From the NCBI GenBank assembly GCA_027459565.1, contig DAIDIA010000090.1:1-19227 (forward strand): a stretch of 19,227 nucleotides of DNA, given 5' to 3'. The translations under genes and the position numbers were made by a program. The stretch comes from Acidimicrobiaceae bacterium (GTDB lineage Bacteria; Actinomycetota; Acidimicrobiia; Acidimicrobiales; Bog-793). Under the pieces are notes generated by a model. It was given only the letters and a program-made list of their open reading frames with translations. It was not told where the DNA came from and searched no databases. This document shows positions 7,423-14,830 of this stretch, in pieces; the stretch's first letter is position 1; every line of letters begins with the position of its first letter.

Positions 7423-7964
7423 GAGCGCGCCTCTGCTGCCTGCAGTCGGCGTCGCTCGTTATAGGCACGGAGCACTCCGCCGGGAACGACGTCCTCGGGC
7501 GCAAGCCCACGAAGAGCTGCGATCTCATCCGGGCGGACCAATGACTTGAGACCGGCCATCGTCGCGTGGGCGACGTTGATCGCGTTCGAGGTCCCGAGCG
7601 ACTTCGCAATGATGTCGTGGATTCCGGCCATCTCGAGAATTGCGCGTGCGGCTCCACCGGCGATCACTCCCGTACCCGGAGCAGCGGGCTTGAGCATGAT
7701 TCGTCCTGCGCCGGCACGGCCGATGATCGGATGCGTGATCGTCGAACCGGCGAGCGGTACGTCGATCATCGACTTCTTTGCCTCTTCAATACCCTTTTGA
7801 ACGGCAAGTCCGGCCTCTTTGGCCTTTCCGTAACCGAGACCAACGCGCCCGTTGCCGTCTCCGACAACCATCAACGCGGTAAATGAGAACCGGCGACCAC
7901 CCTTGACAACCTTCGAGACGCGATTGACCTTGATGGTGCGCTCTTCGTACTGCTGCTCTGCCAT
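7419..7964 (-). CDS. rpsE: 30S ribosomal protein S5
   Basis: 181 residues. The loop KVVKGGRRFSF (18-28), where spectinomycin-resistance changes map in other bacteria, is wild-type-like. It is followed by VVGDGNGRVGLGYGKAKE (33-50), the double-stranded RNA-binding fold. S5 acts in decoding fidelity and the mRNA entry site. The start directly abuts the rplR stop (TAG then ATG), without spacing. Confidence 0.97.
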   Translation of the reverse strand: MAEQQYEERTIKVNRVSKVVKGGRRFSFTALMVVGDGNGRVGLGYGKAKEAGLAVQKGIEEAKKSMIDVPLAGSTITHPIIGRAGAGRIMLKPAAPGTGVIAGGAARAILEMAGIHDIIAKSLGTSNAINVAHATMAGLKSLVRPDEIAALRGLAPEDVVPGGVLRAYNERRRLQAAEARS

Positions 7965-8327
7965 CTAGAACTCCAGTCCAGCTTCACGAGCTGCCTCGGC
8001 GAGCGCGGCAACCCTTCCGTGGTAACGCGAGGAACCACGATCGAAAACCACCGTCGAGACTCCCTTTTCCTTTGCGCGCGCGGCGACCAGCCGGCCGACC
8101 TCGGCCGCAGCGGCGATGTTGCCGGTCGCTCCGCCGCGCAGCGATGCCTCGACGGTCGACGCTGCCGCAATCGTGTGGCCAGCGACATCGTCGATCACCT
8201 GGGCCACCATATGACGGTTCGAGCGAAAGACCGCAAGACGCGGACGCTCTGACGTCCCTGAAACCTTGGTGCGAACCCGCGCGTGACGACGCTGGCGCAG
8301 CTTGTGGGTGCGTGACTCTTGGGACAT
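7965..8327 (-). CDS. rplR: 50S ribosomal protein L18
   Basis: 120 residues, usual length. The basic N-terminus, SERPRLAVFRSNRH (26-39) and the FDRGSSRYHGRVAALAEAAREAGL region near the end identify L18, which binds 5S rRNA with L5 and L25. It begins 3 nt after the rplF stop. Confidence 0.97.
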   Translation of the reverse strand: MSQESRTHKLRQRRHARVRTKVSGTSERPRLAVFRSNRHMVAQVIDDVAGHTIAAASTVEASLRGGATGNIAAAAEVGRLVAARAKEKGVSTVVFDRGSSRYHGRVAALAEAAREAGLEF

Positions 8328-8330
8328 GGG

Positions 8331-8876
8331 TTACTTGCCAGCCTTTCCCGCTTTGCGCAGCACGACCTCGTCGACATATCGCACGCCCTTGCCCTTGTGG
8401 GGCTCGGGTTTGCGCAGCTTTCGGATATCTGCCGCGACCTGCCCAACCATCTCCTTGTCGATACCGCGCACGGTGATCCGAGTCGGAGCGGGAACTTCGA
8501 AGGTGATGCCTTCGGGTGCGTTCACGACGACAGGGTGTGAGAAGCCGAGCGCCAGCTCGAGTTGGCGGTCGCCCTTTGGAACCGCGCGATATCCGACACC
8601 GATGATCTCGAGTTCCTTGGTGAAGCCCTCGGTCACGCCGATCACCATATTGGCGATCAGGGTCCGGGTCAGCCCGTGGAGTGAACGGCTCTGACGCTCG
8701 TCATCGGGACGCTCGACAACGATCGTCGAGCTTCCGGCATCGCTTCGAACGGTGACCCGATCAGGAATCGTGCGCTCAAGCGCGCCCTTCGGCCCCTTCA
8801 CCGTGACGTGTCGGTCCGCGACATTGAATTCAACTCCCGTGGGGAGCGTGATGGGATTACGACCGATGCGCGACAT
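8331..8876 (-). CDS. rplF: 50S ribosomal protein L6
   Basis: 181 residues from ATG 8876, giving the family-standard start MSRIGRNPI. An in-frame ATG at 8888 would add four residues (MGQV). A purine-rich GAGAAGGG sits upstream but is poorly spaced for either start, so homology decides. Two tandem L6 domains are present; KGPKGALE and the C-terminal ADIRKLRKPEPHKGKGVRY are diagnostic. L6 binds near the sarcin-ricin loop and factor-binding site. The stop is TAA at 8331-8333. Confidence 0.95.
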   Translation of the reverse strand: MSRIGRNPITLPTGVEFNVADRHVTVKGPKGALERTIPDRVTVRSDAGSSTIVVERPDDERQSRSLHGLTRTLIANMVIGVTEGFTKELEIIGVGYRAVPKGDRQLELALGFSHPVVVNAPEGITFEVPAPTRITVRGIDKEMVGQVAADIRKLRKPEPHKGKGVRYVDEVVLRKAGKAGK

Positions 8877-8909
8877 TACTTGGCCCATCCCTTCTCGACC
8901 GCGTGAGTG

Positions 8910-9314
8910 CTACCAGACATAACAGAGCACCTCGCCACCGACCTTGTTCTTCCTTGCCTCGCGGTCGGTCATCAATCCCCGACTCGTCGAGAGAACGGCG
9001 ACGCCCATGCCACCGAGCACGCGCGGCAGACGGTCCGCACGTGCGTACACGCGCAGCCCTGGCGTCGAGACCCTCTTGATACCCGAGATCGCGCGATTGC
9101 GATCCACCGAGTACTTCATCTGGATCTCCAGCACCGCTCCCGGGTGATCGGGCAGGGTCGTCGTCGAAAAGCCGGAGATGTACCCCTCCCGCTCCAGGAT
9201 GGTCGCGAGGGAGGTCTTCAACTTCGATCCGGGCATCTTGACGGTGTCATGCATCGCCACGTTGGCGTTGCGAAGACGAGTCAACATGTCCGCGATGGGA
9301 TCAGTCATTGTCAT
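8910..9314 (-). CDS. rpsH: 30S ribosomal protein S8
   Basis: 134 residues. TDPIADMLTRLRNA near the start and STSRGLMTDREARKNKVGGEVLCYVW at the end (read in parts) are S8 hallmarks; it binds the central 16S domain. In enteric bacteria S8 also represses its own spc mRNA. Two ATGs compete (9314 and 9308); the strong Shine-Dalgarno favours 9314. A gap of about 33 nt leads to rplF. Confidence 0.96.
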   Translation of the reverse strand: MTMTDPIADMLTRLRNANVAMHDTVKMPGSKLKTSLATILEREGYISGFSTTTLPDHPGAVLEIQMKYSVDRNRAISGIKRVSTPGLRVYARADRLPRVLGGMGVAVLSTSRGLMTDREARKNKVGGEVLCYVW

Positions 9315-9322
9315 GGTTCGAT

Positions 9323-9330
9323 CCCTCCTT
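9323..9330 (-). promoter_or_regulatory. Strong Shine-Dalgarno of rpsH
   Basis: AAGGAGGG overlaps the rpsN stop codon and lies 8 nt from ATG 9314 but 14 nt from ATG 9308, so it selects the upstream start. It is the best ribosome-binding site I saw in the series. Confidence 0.7.
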
Positions 9331-9514
9331 ACCAGCTTGCCTTGGTAACGCCGGGAATCTCACCGGCGTGCACGAGTTCACGTAGGCAAATCCGGCAGAG
9401 GCCGAACTTGCGAAAGACGGCACGGGGCCGCCCGCATCGACGACAGCGGGTATAGCCACGCACCTTGTACTTCGGTGTGCGCTGCTGCTTTTGAATGAGA
9501 GCTTTCTTGGCCAC
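9329..9514 (-). CDS. rpsN: 30S ribosomal protein S14, zinc-binding type
   Basis: 61 residues, the short S14 form. Four cysteines in two CxxC pairs (C24/C27 and C40/C43) form a zinc ribbon; the zinc-free S14 paralogue is longer and lacks them. MAKKALIQKQ and the ending GEIPGVTKASW are typical. Start codon is GTG, 5 nt after the rplE stop. Many actinobacteria carry a second, zinc-free copy elsewhere; none is here. Confidence 0.97.
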   Translation of the reverse strand: MAKKALIQKQQRTPKYKVRGYTRCRRCGRPRAVFRKFGLCRICLRELVHAGEIPGVTKASW

Positions 9515-9519
9515 TGTCC

Positions 9520-10089
9520 TTACCCTTCGCGCCTGAACGGGAAGCCGAAAGCATCAAGGAGAACCTTGCCTTCGGCGTCGTTTCTCGCCGTCGTCACAAT
9601 TGTGATGTCCATTCCGCGTGTCGCATCGACCTTGTCATACTCGATCTCGGGAAAGATGAGCTGCTCGGTGACGCCAAACGTGTAATTCCCGTGACCGTCG
9701 AATGACTTCGGCGACAGACCGCGGAAGTCGCGGATTCTCGGGATTGCGATCGAGATCAACCGGTCAAAGAACTCCCACATTCGATCGCCGCGCAACGTCA
9801 CCATGGTGCCGATCGCATTGCCCTCGCGGAGCTTGAATCCTGCGACCGACTTGCGGGCAGTGGTCACCACCGGCTTCTGGCCGGTGATGATCCCAAGATC
9901 GCGCACTGCACCCTCAAGCAGCGACTGCTGCTGAGTGGCACGACCAACACCGATGTTGATGACGATCTTGGTGAGGTTGGGGACCTCCATCATGTTGTCG
10001 AGCCCGAGGCTCTCCTTGAGCGACGCGCGAATCTCGGTTTCGTACCTCGTCTTGAGACGCGGCCGCTCAGATGTCGCTGCGCTCGTCAC
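9520..10089 (-). CDS. rplE: 50S ribosomal protein L5
   Basis: 189 residues, normal length. VPNLTKIVINIGVG (36-49), the GQKPVVTTARKSVAGFKLREG block and the ending DAFGFPFRR are diagnostic. L5 binds 5S rRNA and contacts the P-site tRNA. The GTG start at 10089 overlaps the rplX stop (GTGA). Confidence 0.97.
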   Translation of the reverse strand: MTSAATSERPRLKTRYETEIRASLKESLGLDNMMEVPNLTKIVINIGVGRATQQQSLLEGAVRDLGIITGQKPVVTTARKSVAGFKLREGNAIGTMVTLRGDRMWEFFDRLISIAIPRIRDFRGLSPKSFDGHGNYTFGVTEQLIFPEIEYDKVDATRGMDITIVTTARNDAEGKVLLDAFGFPFRREG

Positions 10090-10391
10090 AGGTCACCTCC
10101 ACATTTCGCACAGACGCGGCGCTTCTCGCCCGCGCCATCAAACTCGTACCGGGCGCGAGTTGGCCCATCCTTCGAACAGATCAATGCGACGTTCGCCGCG
10201 GGAAGCGGCATGTCCTTGTCGATGATTCCGCCTTGCATCGTTGCGCCCTGTGCCCGCGTGTGCCGCTTCGCGATATTCACGCCTGCGACGAGGACCTTGT
10301 TTGCCTTTGGAAGAACGCGCGTGACCTCACCGGTTTTCCCGCGGTCCTTGCCAGAGAGGACCTGGACTCGATCTCCCTTTCGGATCTTCAC
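10086..10391 (-). CDS. rplX: 50S ribosomal protein L24
   Basis: 101 residues. The KOW motif KIRKGDRVQVLSGKDRGKTG (2-21) opens the protein; L24 is an early assembly initiator. Cysteines C72, C94 and C97 (CAKCGG at the end) suggest a partial metal-binding knuckle, seen in many L24 proteins. Start is GTG, placed directly after the rplN TGA with no spacing. Confidence 0.96.
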   Translation of the reverse strand: MKIRKGDRVQVLSGKDRGKTGEVTRVLPKANKVLVAGVNIAKRHTRAQGATMQGGIIDKDMPLPAANVALICSKDGPTRARYEFDGAGEKRRVCAKCGGDL

Positions 10392-10760
10392 TCAGATCAC
10401 CTCCGGTGCGAGACTGACGATCCGCATGAATCGCTTGTCGCGAAGCTCGCGTCCGACGGGGCCAAAGATGCGCGTTCCGCGCGGCTGAAGCTGCTCGTTG
10501 ATCAACACCGCAGCATTCTCGTCGAATCGGATGTAGCTGCCATCTGGTCGCCGCTTCTCCTTTTTGGTGCGAACGACGACACAACGTACGACATCGCCCT
10601 TCTTCACCGCTGCGCCGGGAGCGGCGTCTTTGACGGTGGCAATGAAGACGTCACCGATGCTCGCATAGCGTCGACGCGAGCCGCCGAGCACCTTGATGCA
10701 CAGCACCTCCTTCGCGCCCGAGTTGTCCGCAACCTTGAGACGTGACTCTTGCTGGATCAT
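10392..10760 (-). CDS. rplN: 50S ribosomal protein L14
   Basis: 122 residues, the exact usual length. MIQQESRLKVADNSGAKEV and PRGTRIFGPVGRELRDKRFMRIVSLAPEVI (in parts) are nearly invariant. L14 forms part of the intersubunit bridge and contacts L19. Its ATG overlaps the rpsQ stop as ATGA. Confidence 0.98.
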   Translation of the reverse strand: MIQQESRLKVADNSGAKEVLCIKVLGGSRRRYASIGDVFIATVKDAAPGAAVKKGDVVRCVVVRTKKEKRRPDGSYIRFDENAAVLINEQLQPRGTRIFGPVGRELRDKRFMRIVSLAPEVI

Positions 10761-11044
10761 CGCGCACGCTCGATGATCTCGACGAGCCGCCAGCGCTTGA
10801 GCTTCGAAAGCGGGCGTGTCTCCTCGACGCGCACGCGATCGCCGATTGCGGACTGGTTCTCCTCGTCGTGGACATAGAGACGCTTGGTGCGCTGAACGGT
10901 CTTCGAGTAGCGCGCATGGCGCACGCGATCGACAACGGCGACGACCGCCGTCTTGTTCATGCCGTTCGAGACGACGGTACCCTCACGTACCTTGCGTCCG
11001 TTGTGGCGCTCCGCTGGCACTACAGCCTCTGTGCTGTCGGCCAT
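10757..11044 (-). CDS. rpsQ: 30S ribosomal protein S17
   Basis: 95 residues with a 17-20-residue N-terminal extension before the OB-fold core (REGTVVSNGMNKT). TVQRTKRLYVHDEEN and IGDRVRVEETRPLSKLKRW are characteristic. It is a primary binder of the 16S 5' domain. The start shares one base with the rpmC stop (TAATG). Confidence 0.96.
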   Translation of the reverse strand: MADSTEAVVPAERHNGRKVREGTVVSNGMNKTAVVAVVDRVRHARYSKTVQRTKRLYVHDEENQSAIGDRVRVEETRPLSKLKRWRLVEIIERAR

Positions 11045-11301
11045 TACTCCTCCTCCATTGCCTTCGTCGATGGTCGACGCTTGCCCTTCACAGGCTTGAT
11101 CTGGGAAATTTCAAGCGCGTCCTCATGTAACAGCGTCAAGAGGCGCGCGATCTCGCGTCGCACTGCCGTAATGCGGGTGATGTTGTCGAGGCGTCCGGTC
11201 GCGAGCTGGAACCGCAGGTTGAACAGCTCCTTGCGCGCCTCTTCGAGGCGCTGATTCAGCTCCGGAAGGTCGTGCTCGCGAAGTTCCTGGGCTTTGGTCA
11301 T
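11044..11301 (-). CDS. rpmC: 50S ribosomal protein L29
   Basis: 85 residues; two long helices with ELFNLRFQLATGRLDN (25-40) as the signature. A 15-20-residue basic then acidic tail (GKRRPSTKAMEEE) follows the roughly 65-residue core. L29 sits at the peptide-exit tunnel and helps dock trigger factor and SRP. The ATG overlaps the rplP stop (ATGA). Confidence 0.95.
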   Translation of the reverse strand: MTKAQELREHDLPELNQRLEEARKELFNLRFQLATGRLDNITRITAVRREIARLLTLLHEDALEISQIKPVKGKRRPSTKAMEEE

Positions 11302-11735
11302 GAGTTCTGTCCCTCCGCGTTGCTCAGGCCCTGACGGATGACAAAGCGCGCCTTCATCGGCAATTTCTGGATCGCCCGGTCCATTGCGGAACGCGCCAGC
11401 GCCTCGTCGACACCCGACAGTTCAAAGAGGATGCGCCCGGGTTTGACGACGGCGACCCAGTGCTCCGGGTTTCCCTTGCCCGACCCCATACGCGTCTCGG
11501 CGGGCTTCTGCGTGACGGGCTTGTCCGGGAAGACCCGGATCCAGACCTTTCCGCCTCGTCGAACATGGCGGGTCATCGCGATACGGGCGGCCTCGATCTG
11601 GCGGGCAGTCACCCACGCAGGCTCGAGAGCCTGAATTCCAAAGTCACCGAAATCGATGGTCTCTCCGCCCTTGGCGGCACCGGTCATGCGCCCGCGGTGC
11701 TGCTTGCGGTGCTTGACCTTCTTTGGCATCAACAT
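11298..11735 (-). CDS. rplP: 50S ribosomal protein L16
   Basis: 145 residues from ATG 11735, giving MLMPKKVKHRKQHRG, the standard L16 start. The open frame runs further upstream but through rpsC, so that part is not used. ETRMGSGKGNPEHWVAVVKPG is the conserved loop near the peptidyl-transferase centre and A-site tRNA. It begins 1 nt after the rpsC TGA. Confidence 0.97.
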   Translation of the reverse strand: MLMPKKVKHRKQHRGRMTGAAKGGETIDFGDFGIQALEPAWVTARQIEAARIAMTRHVRRGGKVWIRVFPDKPVTQKPAETRMGSGKGNPEHWVAVVKPGRILFELSGVDEALARSAMDRAIQKLPMKARFVIRQGLSNAEGQNS

Positions 11736-11736
11736 C

Positions 11737-12693
11737 TCAATCCACATCCTTTCGGAAGTGCGGAGCCTCATGGTGCTGATCGCTCGTACGGCGTTCGATC
11801 TCCTCTTCCTCGCTGAGGAGTTTCTCGAGTGCGTCGTCGACCGGGGGAGCAACAGGGAGAAGCGGCTCGTTCCCAAGCAGTTCATCGCTGTCGCCAAGGG
11901 TCGCGGCGAGTGCAGCGGTGTCGATCGACGCGCCGGGCTCGCCAAGCTCGGGGCGGCGGCGTCCGCCACCGGCCGAGATGATCCGGCGCGGGCGGGGCTC
12001 GCCGGAGGTCTCCCCGACGGCCATCGCGGCCTCGCGTCCGATCTTCTCCTCGGCGCTCACCTTGTAGGGCAAGATGTCACCCTTGTAGATCCAGCCATTG
12101 ATGCCGACGCGACCCGTGGAGGTCCTTGCCTCGCGAAACCCGTAGTCGATGTCTGCACGGAGGGTGTGCAACGGCACGCGTCCCTCTCGATAGGACTCGC
12201 GACGGGCCATCTCCGAACCGCCAAGTCGACCCGAGCACTGCACGCGGACACCGAGAGCTCCGGCCTTCTGGACGGTCTGGATGGCGCGCTTCATGGCACG
12301 TCGGAAACTGATCCTTCGCGCCAGCTGGTCGGCAATACCCTGGGCGATAAGGGCGGCGTCGAGCTCTGGCTGCTTGATCTCTTGGATATTGAGCTGGATG
12401 TTCGCATTCTTCGTCAGTCGCGCAAGGTAGCGGCGAAGCCGGTCGGCCTCGGCACCGCGTCGGCCGATGACAATTCCCGGACGCGCGGTGTGCACGTCGA
12501 CACGCAGGCGATCACGCGTGCGCTCGATCTCGATGCGACTCACCGCAGCCGCCTCGAGCTGGCCCATCAGATAGTCGCGGATCTTCCAATCTTCGATCAC
12601 GGTGTCCTGGTAGTTGCGGTCCTCGAACCAGCGCGACTTCCAGTCGGTCGTGATCCCAAGACGCAACCCGTAGGGGTTTACCTTCTGGCCCAT
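11737..12693 (-). CDS. rpsC: 30S ribosomal protein S3 with long C-terminal tail
   Basis: 318 residues. MGQKVNPYGLRLGI opens the protein, a KH domain carries GRRG at 77-80, and the C-terminal S3 domain ends near residue 215 (GWIYKGDILPYK). S3 lines the mRNA entry channel. About 100 further residues follow: an Arg/Gly patch (about 233-249), then a largely acidic stretch with DDALEKLLSEEEEIE (286-300). Typical bacterial S3 is 210-240 residues and actinobacterial ones often longer, so this is at the long end. The start shares one base with the rplV stop (TGATG). Confidence 0.96.
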   Translation of the reverse strand: MGQKVNPYGLRLGITTDWKSRWFEDRNYQDTVIEDWKIRDYLMGQLEAAAVSRIEIERTRDRLRVDVHTARPGIVIGRRGAEADRLRRYLARLTKNANIQLNIQEIKQPELDAALIAQGIADQLARRISFRRAMKRAIQTVQKAGALGVRVQCSGRLGGSEMARRESYREGRVPLHTLRADIDYGFREARTSTGRVGINGWIYKGDILPYKVSAEEKIGREAAMAVGETSGEPRPRRIISAGGGRRRPELGEPGASIDTAALAATLGDSDELLGNEPLLPVAPPVDDALEKLLSEEEEIERRTSDQHHEAPHFRKDVD

Positions 12694-13391
12694 CAGTTGC
12701 TCTCTTCCTCAGGTGAGGTCTCACCTGTAGTGGCCTCTGGGCCCTCGCCCTCGACCTCTTCGACGCCATCGCCCGCAGACTCTGATGCGACATCGACAAC
12801 CGCGTCGTCGCCCGAGACCTCTGTCGCGGATACCCCGGTGATGACGGCGTCGTCGGAGACCGCTTCGAGACCGTCGGAGTGTGCGACCGCCTCATCGAAT
12901 ACAGCGGCAGCCTCAGCCTCGTTGACGGCCGTCTCCGTGCGGTTGCGTCCACGTCGAGCCCCTGCGACTCGCCTCGCGCGAAGCTCCGCGGCATTCGCCG
13001 CTGCTCGCGCGCGTCGACGGACAATCTGCTCGTCGGGCATCCTCGCCAGGATCAGCGTGATGTGACACGACCGCTTGCGGATACGCGTCGCCCGGCCACG
13101 GGCACGGGGCCTCCAGCGCTTGAGGGTCGCCCCCTCGTCCGCATACGCGCTCGCGACGAAGAGCTCCGAGGAGTCAAGACCCTCGTTGTGTTCCGCGTTG
13201 GCGGCAGCGCTCTTGAGGAGCTTGAGCACAACTGGGGCCGCGGCGCGCTCGGTGTACTCGAGCACCTCCGTGGCGCGCACGAAGTCCATGCCACGCACGA
13301 GGTCGAGGACCTCGCGCACCTTGTAGCTCGACATGTTGCAGTGGCGAAGCACTGCCCGGGTTCCCGGTCGTTCGTTGGTCTTTGTCGACAT
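12693..13391 (-). CDS. rplV: 50S ribosomal protein L22 with basic and acidic tail
   Basis: 232 residues from ATG 13391, about twice the usual 110-120. The core (1-120) has the L22 helices and the KRWRPRARGRATRIRKRSCHI hairpin (in parts, from 91), whose loop lines the exit tunnel and is the site of macrolide-resistance changes in other bacteria. Residues 121-152 are very Arg/Ala-rich. Residues 153-232 are acidic and low in complexity (Asp, Glu, Ala, Val, Ser). The open frame continues upstream, but this start is set by homology and lies 1 nt after the rpsS stop. Actinobacterial L22 proteins often have Ala/Lys/Glu-rich tails; this acidic one is unusually long. Confidence 0.95.
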   Translation of the reverse strand: MSTKTNERPGTRAVLRHCNMSSYKVREVLDLVRGMDFVRATEVLEYTERAAAPVVLKLLKSAAANAEHNEGLDSSELFVASAYADEGATLKRWRPRARGRATRIRKRSCHITLILARMPDEQIVRRRARAAANAAELRARRVAGARRGRNRTETAVNEAEAAAVFDEAVAHSDGLEAVSDDAVITGVSATEVSGDDAVVDVASESAGDGVEEVEGEGPEATTGETSPEEESN

Positions 13392-13392
13392 A

Positions 13393-13671
13393 TCAGCGCC
13401 TCGCGGTCCGCTCTTGACCGGCATGGAATCGGAAGGTGCGCGTTGGCGCGAACTCTCCGAGTTTGTGTCCGACCATCGACTCCGTGATGTAAACGGGCAC
13501 ATGCTTGCGCCCGTCGTGGACGGCAATGGTGTGGCCCACCATGTCGGGGATGATCGTGGATCGACGGGACCAGGTTTTGATCACGCGCTTCTCATTCGCC
13601 GCGTTGAGAACGTCGACCTTCTTCAACAGATGGTCGTCGACGAACGGACCCTTCTTCAAACTGCGTGGCAT
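13393..13671 (-). CDS. rpsS: 30S ribosomal protein S19
   Basis: 92 residues from ATG 13671 (MPRSLKKGPFVDDHL); the frame extends upstream without homology. KTWSRRSTIIPDMVGHTIAVHDGRKHVPV (in parts) and VGHKLGEFAPTRTF are diagnostic. S19 sits in the 30S head with S13. GAGG lies 5 nt before the start, in a 20-nt gap after rplB. Confidence 0.97.
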   Translation of the reverse strand: MPRSLKKGPFVDDHLLKKVDVLNAANEKRVIKTWSRRSTIIPDMVGHTIAVHDGRKHVPVYITESMVGHKLGEFAPTRTFRFHAGQERTARR

Positions 13672-13691
13672 GAGATCCTCGCTCGGCTGAC

Positions 13692-14528
13692 TTAGCGCCG
13701 CGCGCCGCGGGTGCGGCGACGGCGAACGATGAGTTGATCGGACTTCTTCTTGCGCGAGCGTGTACGCCCCTCGGGCTTGCCCCACGGCGACACGGGATGA
13801 CGGCCACCGGAGGTCTTGCCCTCGCCACCACCGAGTGGGTGGTCCACCGGGTTCATCGCGACACCTCGCGACTGGGGACGAACGCCCTTCCATCGGTTCC
13901 GCCCCGCCTTGCCGATCGAGATCAGTTCCGCCTCGGCGTTGCCGATCTCGCCGATCGTTGCGCGACAGTCGATGGGCACCCTGCGCATCTCCGTCGAGGG
14001 CAGTCGCAGCGTTGCATACGCGCCCTCCTTCGCGACGAGCTGCACGCTCATGCCGGCCGCGCGGGCCATCTTCCCACCACCGCCAGGTCGGAGCTCGACG
14101 TTGTGGATCACAGAACCGACAGGGATGTACCGCATCGGTAGGGCGTTCCCGGGACGGATGTCCGCTCCCTGCCCCGACTCGAGCAGGTCGCCAACGGCGA
14201 TGCCCTTCGGGGCGAGGATGTAGCGCTTCTCGCCGTCGAGGTAGTGCAGGAGCGCAATGCGTGCATTGCGGTTCGGGTCATATTCGATCGCGGCGACCTT
14301 CGCGGGCACGCCGTCCTTGTTGCGCCAGAAGTCGATGATGCGGTACTGGCGCTTGTGGCCACCACCGCGGTGGCGCGAGGTCTTGCGACCGTAGCTGTTG
14401 CGTCCACCCGTCTTCGGGAGTGGGGTTACGAGCGTCCGCTCGGGACGGTCCTTCGTGATCTCGGAGAAGTCCGAGACCGACTGGAACCGGCGACCGGCGC
14501 TCGTCGGCTTGCGCTTACGCACTGCCAT
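13692..14528 (-). CDS. rplB: 50S ribosomal protein L2
   Basis: 278 residues, the usual length. It is a core protein needed for subunit joining and peptidyl-transferase activity. The rRNA-binding middle (GDLLESGQGADIRPGNALPM, 113-132) and the C-terminal loop RGVAMNPVDHPLGGGEG (221-237) are present. The catalytically implicated histidine aligns with H230; two residues later there is Leu232, where most L2 proteins have His. The basic tail KPEGRTRSRKK (251-261) resembles mycobacterial L2. GGAG overlaps the rplW stop and is well spaced for ATG 14528. Confidence 0.97.
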   Translation of the reverse strand: MAVRKRKPTSAGRRFQSVSDFSEITKDRPERTLVTPLPKTGGRNSYGRKTSRHRGGGHKRQYRIIDFWRNKDGVPAKVAAIEYDPNRNARIALLHYLDGEKRYILAPKGIAVGDLLESGQGADIRPGNALPMRYIPVGSVIHNVELRPGGGGKMARAAGMSVQLVAKEGAYATLRLPSTEMRRVPIDCRATIGEIGNAEAELISIGKAGRNRWKGVRPQSRGVAMNPVDHPLGGGEGKTSGGRHPVSPWGKPEGRTRSRKKKSDQLIVRRRRTRGARR

Positions 14529-14539
14529 CGTTCGCTCTC

Positions 14540-14830
14540 CTAGCTCTCAAAAAGTTCGATACGGTCGTCGCCCTTAAGGCGGACGATCGCACGCTTGGTA
14601 TCGGACCGACGGCCAAAGGTGGCCTGACGGCGGTTGCGCTTGCGCTTGCCCTTGCGGTTGAGCGTGTTGACACTCTCGACCCGGACGCTGAAGGTCGACT
14701 CAACGGCCTCGCGGATCTCAACCTTCGACGCCCGTGGATCCACCACGAACACGTAGGCTCCCTGGTCCATCAGGGCGTAGGACTTCTCGGAGATCACAGG
14801 CTTGATCAGCACATTTCGCTCGGTCATCAC
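14540..14830 (-). CDS. rplW: 50S ribosomal protein L23
   Basis: 95-96 residues. NVLIKPVISEKSYALMDQG opens the fold, and the GKRKRNRRQATFGRRSDTKRAIV loop (in parts) reaches toward the exit tunnel. L23 is the main docking site for trigger factor and SRP. The start may be GTG 14830 (GTGA overlap with rplD) or the next codon, ATG 14827 (TGATG overlap); they differ by one residue. Confidence 0.96.
   Translation of the reverse strand: MMTERNVLIKPVISEKSYALMDQGAYVFVVDPRASKVEIREAVESTFSVRVESVNTLNRKGKRKRNRRQATFGRRSDTKRAIVRLKGDDRIELFES

Noticed and set aside
11656..13065. A 469-residue plus-strand open frame opposite rpsC and rplV
   Set aside because: It is fully antisense to clear ribosomal protein genes and has no recognisable domain. 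Long antisense frames are expected where GC-rich codon bias removes stops.
13393..13893. Longer versions of rpsS, rplV (from 13526), rplP (from 11969) and rplD (from 15663)
   Set aside because: The extra N-terminal residues are translations of the upstream gene in another frame. The family-standard starts lie 1-20 nt after, or overlapping, the previous stop.
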